A stretch of 64,000 nt of DNA from Halosegnis rubeus (GTDB lineage: Archaea > Halobacteriota > Halobacteria > Halobacteriales > Haloarculaceae). The notes under the pieces are model-generated. The model made no database searches, was not told where the DNA came from, and saw nothing but the letters and a program-made list of their open reading frames with translations. The stretch is taken from positions 248,001 through 312,000 of the forward strand of contig NZ_QJOW01000001.1 in assembly GCF_009184545.1 (NCBI RefSeq), in the 5' to 3' direction. Made by a program: the position numbers and the translations under genes. Shown piece after piece: positions 46,331 through 54,929 of this stretch (its first letter is position 1; every line of letters begins with the position of its first letter).

Positions 46331-46421
46331 ACACGAAGCTACTCGATAATCAGAGAAAAGAGTCGGGGGCCGACCGTCGGGACCCGTTCCTTTCAAACGT
46401 CTCGGCGAGTTACGGCAGGTA

Positions 46422-47579
46422 ATGAGTCAGGACTTCTACGACGTGCTCGGGGTGTCACGGGACGCCGACGAGGACGAAATCAAGGAGGCGTACCGCGAGA
46501 AGGCTCGCGAGTACCACCCCGACGTGTCCGACGACCCAAACGCCGAAGAGAAGTTCAAGAAAGCGAAGAAGGCCAAGGAGGTCCTCACGGACGACGAACA
46601 GCGCCGGATGTACGACCAGATGGGCCACGAACAGTTCGAGCAGGCCGAAAAGCGCGGCGGCGCAGGCGGCGGTGGCGGCATGGGCGGGATGGGGGGAATG
46701 GGCGGTCAGGGCAACCCGTTCGGCGGCGGCGGTGGCGGTATGGGCGACATCTTCGATCAGTTCTTCGGCGGTGGCAGCGGTGGCCAGCAGAACGGTCCAC
46801 GACAGGGCCGTGACCTCCGCACCCGGATGAATATCTCGATGGAGGCGGCCTACGAGGGTATCACGCGCGAGTTCACCGTCACGCGCCCGGAGGCGTGTCC
46901 CGACTGCGACGGCGAGGGGCACCCGCCCGACGCCGACGCCCAGACCTGTCCCGAGTGTAACGGGCAGGGCCAGACCACGCGCGTCCAGCAGACGCCGCTC
47001 GGCCGCGTCCAGCAGCGCCAGACCTGTCCCCAGTGTGATGGCGACGGGACGCTCTACTCCGAGACCTGCTCCACCTGTGGCGGAGACGGCCGCGTCCAGC
47101 GCGAGGTCACCCTCCAGGTCGACGTGCCGGCCGGCATCCGTGACGGCCAGACCCTCCGCATGAGTGGCGAGGGTGCACCCGGCGAGAACGGCGGGCGGAA
47201 AGGCGACCTCCTCATCGAGGTGGCCATCGACCCGCATCCGGACTTCGAGCGCGACGGCGACGACCTCCACCACGACGCCGCGGTCTCGTTCCCGAAGGCC
47301 GTCTTCGGCGCGACTGTCGAGGTGCCAACCCTCGACGGCCCGGTCGAGATGGATATCGACCCCGGCACACAGTCGGGCGAGCGGTTCCGGCTGAAGGGGA
47401 AGGGGATGCCCCGACTTCGCGGGCGCGGCCACGGCGACATGTATGTGACCGTGCAGGTCGTCACGCCGACGGACCTCAGCAGCGAGCAGAAGGAGGCGCT
47501 CGAACAGTTCGCCGAGGCCGGCGGCGAGGAGGTCGACGTGGACGAGGGCTTCTTCGAGAAGATCAAGAATTCCTTCTAG
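46422..47579 (+). CDS. dnaJ: molecular chaperone DnaJ
   Basis: A 385-residue protein. J-domain residues 1-70 contain HPD at 32-34. A Gly/Phe-rich region (GGGGMGGMGGMGGQGNPFGG) follows. There are four zinc-binding repeats, CPDCDGEG, CPECNGQG, CPQCDGDG and CSTCGGDG, then two C-terminal beta domains and DIDPGTQSGERFRLKGKGMP. It stimulates DnaK ATPase and delivers substrates. The stop codon is followed within one base by structured element C. Confidence 0.95.
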   Translation: MSQDFYDVLGVSRDADEDEIKEAYREKAREYHPDVSDDPNAEEKFKKAKKAKEVLTDDEQRRMYDQMGHEQFEQAEKRGGAGGGGGMGGMGGMGGQGNPFGGGGGGMGDIFDQFFGGGSGGQQNGPRQGRDLRTRMNISMEAAYEGITREFTVTRPEACPDCDGEGHPPDADAQTCPECNGQGQTTRVQQTPLGRVQQRQTCPQCDGDGTLYSETCSTCGGDGRVQREVTLQVDVPAGIRDGQTLRMSGEGAPGENGGRKGDLLIEVAIDPHPDFERDGDDLHHDAAVSFPKAVFGATVEVPTLDGPVEMDIDPGTQSGERFRLKGKGMPRLRGRGHGDMYVTVQVVTPTDLSSEQKEALEQFAEAGGEEVDVDEGFFEKIKNSF

Positions 47580-47580
47580 C

Positions 47581-47715
47581 GCACCTTTTTCGACACTCGG
47601 GTGTCCTCGGCGCGGCTTCGCCGCGCCTGCGGGCACCGCTCGGTCGAAAAATCTGCACCAAAAACCGCAGCCGCGCCTTCGGCGCGGTGAAACGCCTCGC
47701 TTCGCTCGGCGTATG
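47581..47715. repeat. structured intergenic element, copy C
   Basis: The shortest copy, beginning one base after the dnaJ stop with GCACCTTTTTCGAC. P1 pairs TTTTTCGAC with GTCGAAAAA. P2 pairs GGTGTCC with GGGCACC, a different pair of sequences from copies A and B that still match. P3 is GGCGCGGC, loop TTC, GCCGCGCC. Then CTGCACC, CGCAG, and a hairpin CCGCGCC-TTC-GGCGCGG containing a UUCG tetraloop in RNA, and ACGC...GCGT. No added hairpins interrupt P1 or the CTGCACC block. Confidence 0.8.
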
Positions 47716-47811
47716 CTGCTGGCTTGCTTTCGTTTTCCGTCTACCGGCCCGCCGCCCGCCACGCTGCCCGCCAACGCACCCCTTTTCGCGCTCCCGGTCC
47801 AATCTTCGCAC

Positions 47812-48525
47812 ATGTCCGAGCAGTTCCAGACGCTCGCGGACGTGCTCGCCCGTGACCGCCGGAGCGACCGCCTCGCACACCTGCACGCGCCGTCCGGGCG
47901 CAGCTACGACTACCGGCGCTTTCTCACGACCGCGTGGAAGTCTGGCCTGTTCTTCCGCAACGAGGGCGTCCGCGGCGGGATGGCCGTCGCGATTGCCGGC
48001 GACCCCATCCCGGAGACCGTGCTCTCTTTCCTCGGTGCTGGCCTCCTGGGTGCAACCGTCGAGTTCGAACCCGATACGCTCTCCGAGGGGACGAAGGCGC
48101 TCGTCGCGCCCACCGGCCGCATCAGGGAGTTTGACACCGGCCCCGGCACGCGACTCGTCGGCTACGGCGCGGAACCAGACGACCCCTCCGTCTCCTACTG
48201 GGAACGTGACGTGTGGAGTGAGAACCCCACGCTCCCCCCCGACCGGGTTGCCCCCGAGGACCCACTGCTCCGTACTGACGGGGTGACCTACGGTCACGCC
48301 GACCTGCTTGAGGCAGCGACTGCGGTCGCGACGGAGTACGGTCTCGACGCCGACGACGAGGTCGTGATTCGGACGCCGCTCACCGACGCCGGCACCGTCG
48401 TCGGCCTGCTCGTCCCGCTGGTCGCGGGAGCGACGCTCGTCGTGCCCGACGGCGAGACGACCGGCACGCTCGGTATCGGTGACGGCCCGGACGACGCGAC
48501 GATGCTTCCCGCCGACATCTGGTAG
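47812..48525 (+). CDS. truncated AMP-binding (acyl-CoA synthetase-like) protein
   Basis: A 237-residue protein, start MSEQFQTLADVLARDRRSDR. SYDYRRFLTTAWKSGLFFRN and GMAVAIAGDPIPETVLSFLG resemble the N-terminal part of AMP-dependent synthetases. VSYWERDVW and the segment where SSGTTG-P-K would be expected (RTDGVTYGHADLLEAA) lack the phosphate-binding motif. The C-terminal catalytic domain with the SGKI lysine is absent. No frameshift explains this, so it looks like a shortened, probably non-catalytic homologue. It lies about 1.3 kb from full-length acetyl-CoA synthetase. Confidence 0.65.
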   Translation: MSEQFQTLADVLARDRRSDRLAHLHAPSGRSYDYRRFLTTAWKSGLFFRNEGVRGGMAVAIAGDPIPETVLSFLGAGLLGATVEFEPDTLSEGTKALVAPTGRIREFDTGPGTRLVGYGAEPDDPSVSYWERDVWSENPTLPPDRVAPEDPLLRTDGVTYGHADLLEAATAVATEYGLDADDEVVIRTPLTDAGTVVGLLVPLVAGATLVVPDGETTGTLGIGDGPDDATMLPADIW

Positions 48526-48564
48526 CGAGCCAACCTTTTTGTCCGCGGTGTGTGACTGGCTCTC

Positions 48565-49791
48565 GTGCGCTCACGACTCGCGGCGATGGAGTTCTACTAC
48601 GGGTGGGTCATCACTGGCGCGTGTTTCCTCGCGGCGGGCGCGCTGTTCGGGCTGACCTACTCATTCAGCGTCTTCTTCGACGCGCTCGCGGCGACGTTTC
48701 CAGTCACGCCGGCCCGAATCTCGCTCGTCTTCGGTGTCCAGACGGCGACCCTGTATCTCGGGGGTGCGGTACTCGGACGACTGCTTGACCGATTCGGGCC
48801 GCGTACCATGCTCGGCGTTGGCACGCTCCTGTTGCCCGGTGGGCTCTTGCTCGCGGCCCGCGTCGACAGCATCCTCGCGTTCACGCTCGCGTACGGCGTC
48901 GTGACCGGGGCCGGGATGAGCTGTTGTTACGTGGTCGCGTACGCGAGCGTCCCCTCGTGGTTCGGACGACGCCGCGGCTTCGCCAACGGAATCGCCGCCG
49001 CCGGCCTCGGAGCCGGCCTGATTGCCGTCGTTCCGGCCGCTTCGCGGCTCACTCAGACCGTTGGATGGCGACGGGCCTTCACCCTGCTCGCGCTCGGACT
49101 CGGCGGGGCCTTGCTGCTTGCGACACTCGTCCTCGCCCGGCCGAGCGACGTGGACGCCGATCGCTCGGGCGAGTTTCCCGACGGGGTGCCGAGCAGTGGA
49201 ACCGACACCGGACCGCCGGCCAGCGAGACCATCCTCTCGCTCCCCTTCGTCCTCGTCGTGCTCGGGTGGGCGGGGGTCTACGCCACGCTGTTCGTGCTCA
49301 TCAACCATCTCGTCCCCTACGCCGACGGGCTCGGGATTCGGTGGGCTGGCGTGACGGGTATCAGTGCCCTCGGGTTCGCGACGGCGCTGGCCCGGCTCGC
49401 TATCGGCTACAGCTCCGACACTCTCGGCCGCGTCCGGGTCTTCGTCGCCTGCTCGACGCTGATGGGGGCGTGTCTGCTCGCGCTCCCGTTGGCCCGCGGC
49501 CCGGCCGGTATCATTGCGGTCGCCGTCGTCTTCGGTGTCGGCTACGGCGGCAACGGCGCACTCCTGTCGCCGCTCGTCGCCGACCTGTTCGGGGTCGCGA
49601 ACATCGGGACGCTCCACGGCGTCGCTTCGACCGCCTTCGCGCTGGCCGGGCTCACCGCGCCACCGCTCGCGACGACCGTCGCCGCGTCGGACGGCTACCC
49701 AATCGTCTTCCTTGCGACCGGTGTCGCTGGCCTGCTCGGGGCGGGCTGTCTCGTGTTTGCCGGGCGAACCGCGCCGCGGCCGACCGCCTAA
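48565..49791 (+). CDS. MFS transporter, OFA/MCT-like
   Basis: A 408-residue protein with 12 predicted helices. It opens FYYGWVITGACFLAAGALFG and has SFSVFFDALAATFPVTPARI, which resembles the oxalate/formate antiporter and monocarboxylate transporter branch. It has GRLLDRFGPRTMLGVG as the MFS loop and SVPSWFGRRRGFANGIAAAG as second signature. GTG at 48565 or ATG at 48586 are both possible starts. It ends overlapping acetyl-CoA synthetase by 4 bp, tail to tail, which with the family suggests an organic acid, perhaps acetate-like, as substrate. Confidence 0.83.
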   Translation: MRSRLAAMEFYYGWVITGACFLAAGALFGLTYSFSVFFDALAATFPVTPARISLVFGVQTATLYLGGAVLGRLLDRFGPRTMLGVGTLLLPGGLLLAARVDSILAFTLAYGVVTGAGMSCCYVVAYASVPSWFGRRRGFANGIAAAGLGAGLIAVVPAASRLTQTVGWRRAFTLLALGLGGALLLATLVLARPSDVDADRSGEFPDGVPSSGTDTGPPASETILSLPFVLVVLGWAGVYATLFVLINHLVPYADGLGIRWAGVTGISALGFATALARLAIGYSSDTLGRVRVFVACSTLMGACLLALPLARGPAGIIAVAVVFGVGYGGNGALLSPLVADLFGVANIGTLHGVASTAFALAGLTAPPLATTVAASDGYPIVFLATGVAGLLGAGCLVFAGRTAPRPTA

Positions 49792-51845
49792 CGCGCGTTC
49801 TCCAGCCCCTCGAGCGCCTCCGGATTCTCGATAGATGACATATCGCCCAAATCCTCGCCGGTGCAGGTCGCCTGCACCGCCCGACGGATGATCTTCCCCG
49901 ACTGCGTCTTCGGGAACTCGTCGACGAACAACACCTCGCGCGGGCGGAACGGCTTGCCCAACTCCTCGCCGATGAGCGCCCGAATCTCCTCGCGCAGCGC
50001 GTCCGTCTCGTCGACGCTGTCCTCGACAGGACGGGACGAAGTCCCGCTTGCAGACGGCGGGTCCTGCCCGCCGTCGACGATGACGTAGAGCACGACCGCT
50101 GTCCCGGTGGTGTCGTCGGGCACGCCGACCGCGGCGGCCTGATTCACGGACTCGTGATCGATAGCCGCCCCCTCGACCTCTGCGGGCCCGACCTTCCGGC
50201 CCGAGACGTTGAGCACGTCGTCGGCCCGCCCGTGGAGGAACCAGAAGCCGTCCGTATCCTGTTGTGCCCAGTCGCCGTGGTCCCACATGTCTCCGAACCG
50301 GGACCAGTACTCGTCGAGATACCGCTCGTCTCCCGACCACAGCGACTTGGTCATCGAGGGACAGGAGTCGGTCGCGACGAGATAGCCGCGCTCGTGGTCG
50401 TTGGCCACCGACGCGCCGGTCGCGTCCACGATGTCGATTGCCATCCCCAGTCCGGGTTTCCCGAGCGTACACGGCTTGAGGTCCGAAATCGGGAGCGGCA
50501 TCAGGAACGACCCACAGATCTCGGTCCCGCCGGAGATGTTGACGATCGGGGCCTCTTCGTCGCCGACGTGCTCGTAGAACCACTGCCACGACTCGGGGTC
50601 CCACGGCTCGCCCGTCGAGCCGAGGATGCGCAGCGACGAGAGGTCGTGACCGTCGAGCCACTCGTCGCCCTGCTTGCGGAGCGCCCGAATGGCGGTCGGC
50701 GAGATGCCGAACTGCGTGAGGTTGTGGCGGTCGATCATCTCCCAGAAGCGGTCCGGCTGGGGGTGGTCCGGTGCACCCTCGTACATGAACATCGTCCCGC
50801 CGAAGGTGTGGGTGCCGATGAGCGTCCACGGGCCCATCATCCAGCCGATGTCGCTCACCCAGAAGAAGCGGTCGCTCGGCTTCAGATCGAAGCCGAAGTA
50901 CACCTCCTTGGCACACTGGAGCTGTGCGCCCGCCTGCGTGTGGACGATGCCTTTCGGCTGGCCGGTCGTCCCCGACGAATACAGGAGCATGGACTCCGCG
51001 CTCGCATCGAGCGTCCGGGTGTCGAACTCGTCATCCTGCGTCTCGACGGCCTCGGTCCAGAAGCGGTCGCGCTCGCCGGTCATCGACGGCTCGCTGTCCT
51101 CGAACCGGCGGTAGACGACGACGTTCGATACGCTGGTGTCGGCCTGTGCGAGCGCGTCGTCGGCGCTGTCCTTCAGCCCGATGCGGGAGCCGCGCCGCGA
51201 GAAGCCGTCGGCGGTGAACAGCACGTCTACCTCGGGATCCTCGATGCGAGTTGCGGTCGCGTCGACGCCAAAGCCCGAGAAGATCGGGACGGCAATCGCG
51301 CCGATCTTGAAACAGCCGTAGAGGATGGCGATGATTTCCGGCGTCATCGGCATGTACAGCGCGACAGTATCGCCTCCCTCGATGCCGACGCTGTCGAGGT
51401 AGTTCGCCACCTGATTCGACCGCCGGTACAGCTCGTGGTAGGTCAGCTCGCGCGTCTCGCCGTCCTCGCCCTCCCAGATGCAGGCGACCTTGTTGCGCCG
51501 CTCGCTGTCGCGGGCGGCGTGGCGGTCGACGGTGTTGTGGGCGATGTTGAGTTTGCCGCCGGGGTACCAGTCGGTGAACTGCGGGCCGTCGCTGTTGTCG
51601 CGGGTGGCGTCGGGCTCGCGCTGCCAATCGATGTCGAGATAGTCGGGGAGTTCCTCCCAGAACCACTCGATGCCGCTGTCGGGCTCCCCCGCCACCTCGG
51701 TCGTCGTGCGCTCGACGAGTTCGTCGTAGTCGTCGATGCCGTACGTCTGCATGAAGTCGTAGACGTTGGTCGACTCGACGAATTCGTCGTCGGGTTCGTG
51801 GACGATGGTGTCGAGGTCTGCAAGTGTTGTCTCGTCGTTGCTCAT
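49788..51845 (-). CDS. acs: acetyl-CoA synthetase (AMP-forming)-like
   Basis: A 685-residue protein, start MSNDETTLADLDTIVHEPDD. It has NIAHNTVDRHA, VALYMPMTPEIIAILYGCFK, SSGTTGQPKGIVHTQAG (ATP phosphate loop), WVSDIGWMMGPW, NISGGTEICGSF, and at the end FPKTQSGKIIRRAVQA with the Lys that is essential for adenylation. A short acidic/serine-rich insert lies at about residues 600-630 before the last domain. It forms acetyl- or propionyl-CoA from the acid and ATP. Exact chain-length preference is uncertain. The ATG at 51845 is followed by the conserved N-terminus. Confidence 0.9.
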   Translation of the reverse strand: MSNDETTLADLDTIVHEPDDEFVESTNVYDFMQTYGIDDYDELVERTTTEVAGEPDSGIEWFWEELPDYLDIDWQREPDATRDNSDGPQFTDWYPGGKLNIAHNTVDRHAARDSERRNKVACIWEGEDGETRELTYHELYRRSNQVANYLDSVGIEGGDTVALYMPMTPEIIAILYGCFKIGAIAVPIFSGFGVDATATRIEDPEVDVLFTADGFSRRGSRIGLKDSADDALAQADTSVSNVVVYRRFEDSEPSMTGERDRFWTEAVETQDDEFDTRTLDASAESMLLYSSGTTGQPKGIVHTQAGAQLQCAKEVYFGFDLKPSDRFFWVSDIGWMMGPWTLIGTHTFGGTMFMYEGAPDHPQPDRFWEMIDRHNLTQFGISPTAIRALRKQGDEWLDGHDLSSLRILGSTGEPWDPESWQWFYEHVGDEEAPIVNISGGTEICGSFLMPLPISDLKPCTLGKPGLGMAIDIVDATGASVANDHERGYLVATDSCPSMTKSLWSGDERYLDEYWSRFGDMWDHGDWAQQDTDGFWFLHGRADDVLNVSGRKVGPAEVEGAAIDHESVNQAAAVGVPDDTTGTAVVLYVIVDGGQDPPSASGTSSRPVEDSVDETDALREEIRALIGEELGKPFRPREVLFVDEFPKTQSGKIIRRAVQATCTGEDLGDMSSIENPEALEGLENAR

Positions 51846-52019
51846 ACCCGGGTATCTGTCCGCCCCGGAATAATGGTTACTGAGAATTGAGGAGGAAGCT
51901 CCGCTCTTCAGGGCGGAGATGAATCCGTCCCTATGCTTCACACCTCACCGTTCAAACGCTCGGCAGGATATTCCACGTTAATCTGAACCATTAAATAATA
52001 TTATTGATATAGGTTATGT

Positions 52020-53294
52020 ATGGCGAAACAGGTCGTTACTCGCACCTACACTGCGTCCATACAGAACCAGCAACGGGTGTCTGACGACCTCGATTCGCTT
52101 GGGTTCTCAGCCTCGAAACTCTGGAACGTCGGACGGTGGGTTTGCGACCGTGTATGGTCTGAAATCGGCCACATTCCCAGTCACAACGAACTCACCTCGT
52201 ATCTCAAGAGCCACGAACGGTATGATGACCTGCATTCGCAGTCAAGTCAGCGAGTCCTGCAAGAACTCGCTGAAGCGTTCAACGGCTGGTACGGCAAACG
52301 ACGCAACGGAGACACGCGAGCCAACCCGCCAACGTACCGCAAACACGGCGACAACCACCCGCGAAGCACGGTCACGTTCAAGCAGAAAGGCTTCAAACTC
52401 GACACCGAGTACGAGCGAGTCCGACTCTCGAAAGGATCGAACCTCAAGGAGTATTGGTCTGATTTCGTACTCTGCGAATATCAGACTCGTCCCGACGTTG
52501 ACCTCTCCACCGTAGAGAGCGTTCAACAAGTCAGAACCGTCTGGACTGGTGGCGAGTGGGAACTACACTTCGTCTGCAAAGTCGAGATAGAAGTCGCTGA
52601 AGCACCCGGTGAGAAGACCGTGGGCGTTGACCTCGGCATCAACAACTTCGCCGCACTCGCCTACGAAGACGGCCACAGCGAGTTGTACCCGCTCAATTGC
52701 TTGAAGCAGGACGACTACTACTTCAGCAAACAAATCGCTCACTGTGACGATCCGGACTCCAAGCAGGCCACGCGGCTGAATCAGAAGAAGTCTGCTCGCC
52801 GCACCCACTACTTCCACACGCTCTCCAAACACATCGTCCAGCAGTGTGTTAATGAGGGTGTTGGAACGATTGTGGTTGGCGACCTCGCCGGTATCCGCGA
52901 GGACGAGGAGAACGACGAGTCGAAGAACTGGGGCAAGCACGGCAACCTTGACCTGCATTCGTGGGCATTCGACCGCTTCACAGACCTCCTCACGTACAAG
53001 GCCGAGATGGACGGTATCACGGTCGAACAGGTATCTGAGCGGGATACGTCGAAGTCGTGTTCGTGCTGTGGTCGGAAGCATGACGCAAACCGTGTTGAGC
53101 GTGGACTGTACGTCTGCGATGAGTGCGGGACGGTAGCGAACGCGGACGTGAACGGTGCTGAGAACATTCGGCAGAAAGTATCTCCGAGTCCTGATGGAGA
53201 GGATAGGAGTAACGGCTGGTTGGCACAGCCATCGACGTACCTGTTCGATTCAGAGAGCGGATGCTTTGCATCGCGAGAACAGGATTCGTCGTAA
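52020..53294 (+). CDS. tnpB: TnpB, RNA-guided nuclease-like protein (OrfB)
   Basis: A 424-residue protein with the N-terminal helical/WED part (MAKQVVTRTYTASIQNQQRV) and a RuvC-like domain. The first catalytic Asp is D204 in GVDLGINNFA. The RuvC-II position, usually E in VxxEDL, is G287 in IVVGDLAGIRE; the nearest Glu is E294. The last Asp is D376 in ANADVNGAENI. A zinc ribbon CSCCGRKHD...VCDECG is present. Canonical TnpB cuts DNA guided by a right-end RNA. This variant may use a shifted Glu or be inactive. Confidence 0.88.
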   Translation: MAKQVVTRTYTASIQNQQRVSDDLDSLGFSASKLWNVGRWVCDRVWSEIGHIPSHNELTSYLKSHERYDDLHSQSSQRVLQELAEAFNGWYGKRRNGDTRANPPTYRKHGDNHPRSTVTFKQKGFKLDTEYERVRLSKGSNLKEYWSDFVLCEYQTRPDVDLSTVESVQQVRTVWTGGEWELHFVCKVEIEVAEAPGEKTVGVDLGINNFAALAYEDGHSELYPLNCLKQDDYYFSKQIAHCDDPDSKQATRLNQKKSARRTHYFHTLSKHIVQQCVNEGVGTIVVGDLAGIREDEENDESKNWGKHGNLDLHSWAFDRFTDLLTYKAEMDGITVEQVSERDTSKSCSCCGRKHDANRVERGLYVCDECGTVANADVNGAENIRQKVSPSPDGEDRSNGWLAQPSTYLFDSESGCFASREQDSS

Positions 53295-53353
53295 ACCACA
53301 ATATCCCAACGGCGGTCGGGAATCCTCGCGCTTCAGAGCGGGGAGGATGTCAA
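53224..53353 (+). ncRNA. putative right-end guide RNA (omega/reRNA) of TnpB
   Basis: The 3' part of tnpB plus its downstream hairpin, CCTCGC (53324-53329), loop GCTTCAGA, then GCGGGG, followed by GATGTCAA. In this family the transcript of this region (known in Halobacterium as a sense-overlapping RNA of IS1341-type genes) is the guide scaffold, and the bases after the right end serve as guide. The 5' boundary is not determined here. Confidence 0.45.
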
Positions 53354-53444
53354 CCGCGTTCGGGTGGGCGGTAACGATGAGTCGGCGACTCGTCGTGAAC
53401 GGTGCTCCGTTATGCTTTACTCGCCGGCCCCGAACCATACCGTA

Positions 53445-54929
53445 ATGACCGCACAGACCGCCCAGCAGGAGCTTTCGGCCGTCATCGGGCTGGAGGTCCA
53501 CGTCCAGTTGGAGACGGCGACGAAGATTTTCTGTAGCTGTTCGACCGACGCCGCCGAGGGCGAGGAGCCGAACACACGGACCTGCCCGACCTGTCTCGGG
53601 CTCCCCGGTGCGCTGCCCGTGCTCAACGAGGGAGCCGTCGAGGCCGCCGTCAAAATCGGGAAGGCCATCGACGCCGACATCCCCGAGGAGACCCGCTTCC
53701 ACCGGAAGAACTACTACTACCCCGACCTGCCGAAGAACTTCCAGATTACGCAGTACGACGCGCCAATCTGTGCAGACGGCACCCTCCCCTTCCGCGTCGA
53801 CGGCGACGAGCGAGCCGTCACCATCGACCGCGCCCACCTCGAAGAGGACCCCGGCAGCCTCCAACACGCCGGCGGCTCCATCGACACGGCCGACTACACG
53901 CTCGTCAACTACAACCGCGCGGGTACGCCCCTGATGGAGATTGTCACCGCCCCGGAGTTCCGCGGTGCCGAGGAGGTGCGCTCGTTCCTCGCGAAACTGG
54001 AGGAGGTACTCGAGTATCTCGGCGTCTTCGACTCCACGCGTGACGGCTCGCTGCGTATCGACGCGAATCTCTCGATTGTCGAGCGCGAGGAAATCGACGA
54101 CGACGGCTCGATTCCACAGGAGACACTGGAGGCCGCCAACCGCACCGAGGTGAAGAACATCTCCTCACACAAGGGTGCCCAGAAGGCGCTCGCCTACGAG
54201 GAGACGCGCCAGAAGAACGCGATTCGCCGCGGTCGCGAGGTCGAACAGGAGACCCGCCACTGGGACGAGTCGCGGGGAATTACGGTCTCGATGCGCTCGA
54301 AGGAAGAAGAGAAGGATTACCGCTACTTCCGCGAGGCCGACCTGCCGCCGCTGCGCGTCTCCGGCTGGAAAGACGAGATTTCGATTCCCGAACTCCCGGA
54401 CGCGAGACGCGACCGCTTCCAGCGCGAGTATGACCTCTCGGCGGAGGCCGCCTCGAAGCTCACCTCACGGAAGGCCGTCGCCGACCTGTTCGAGGACGTG
54501 GCCGACCGCTTTGACGCCGACCTCGCGGCGACGTGGGTGGCCGACAATCTGCTCGGCGAACTCAACTACCGCGACATGGCGATTGCCGACGTGAGCGACC
54601 GCATCGACGAGTTCGAACACCTTATCGCCCTCGTCGCGGACGAGGCAATCACGACGAAAAACGCCGAGGAGACGGTGCTCCGACGGATGCTCGATGACGG
54701 GCTCGACCCCGATACAATCGTCGAGGAGGAGGACCTCGGGAAGACCGACGACGACGCCGTTGTCGAGGCCGTCCGTGCGGCAATCGAGGAGAACCCCGAG
54801 GCCGTGGCCGACTACGAAGCCGGCGACGACGGCGCAATCAACTTCCTCGTCGGCCAGGTGATGGGGAAGACGGGCGGCTCCGCGGACCCGGGAACAGTCA
54901 ACGAGATTCTGCGAGACGAGCTGCCGTAG
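53445..54929 (+). CDS. gatB: Asp-tRNA(Asn)/Glu-tRNA(Gln) amidotransferase subunit B
   Basis: A 494-residue protein. VIGLEVHVQLETATKIFCSC and NTRTCPTCLGLPGALPVLN open the GatB domain with zinc-site cysteines. FHRKNYYYPDLPKNFQITQY, HLEEDPGSLQHAGG and LVNYNRAGTPLMEIVTAPEF follow, with a YqeY tail at the end (INFLVGQVMGKTGGSADPGT). GatB activates and amidates mischarged tRNA with GatA/GatC, which are not in this window. The ATG at 53445 precedes the conserved start; longer in-frame starts lie within the TnpB element's flank. Confidence 0.95.
   Translation: MTAQTAQQELSAVIGLEVHVQLETATKIFCSCSTDAAEGEEPNTRTCPTCLGLPGALPVLNEGAVEAAVKIGKAIDADIPEETRFHRKNYYYPDLPKNFQITQYDAPICADGTLPFRVDGDERAVTIDRAHLEEDPGSLQHAGGSIDTADYTLVNYNRAGTPLMEIVTAPEFRGAEEVRSFLAKLEEVLEYLGVFDSTRDGSLRIDANLSIVEREEIDDDGSIPQETLEAANRTEVKNISSHKGAQKALAYEETRQKNAIRRGREVEQETRHWDESRGITVSMRSKEEEKDYRYFREADLPPLRVSGWKDEISIPELPDARRDRFQREYDLSAEAASKLTSRKAVADLFEDVADRFDADLAATWVADNLLGELNYRDMAIADVSDRIDEFEHLIALVADEAITTKNAEETVLRRMLDDGLDPDTIVEEEDLGKTDDDAVVEAVRAAIEENPEAVADYEAGDDGAINFLVGQVMGKTGGSADPGTVNEILRDELP

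Larger units (their letters stand above)
51891..53353 (+). mobile_element. IS200/IS605 (IS1341-type) element with TnpB only
   Basis: A tnpB gene (52020-53294) flanked by end hairpins. The left one is at 51899-51918 (CTCCGC ... GCGGAG), followed by GATGAATCC. The right one is at 53324-53345, followed by GATGTCAA. No TnpA (Y1 tyrosine transposase) is nearby, so it would need TnpA in trans. Element ends are approximate. It sits between acs and gatB and breaks neither. Confidence 0.65.

Noticed and set aside
48661-51890. Long frames opposite or shifted against the MFS and acs genes
   Set aside because: Arginine/glycine-rich translations with no motif; explained by high GC in real genes.
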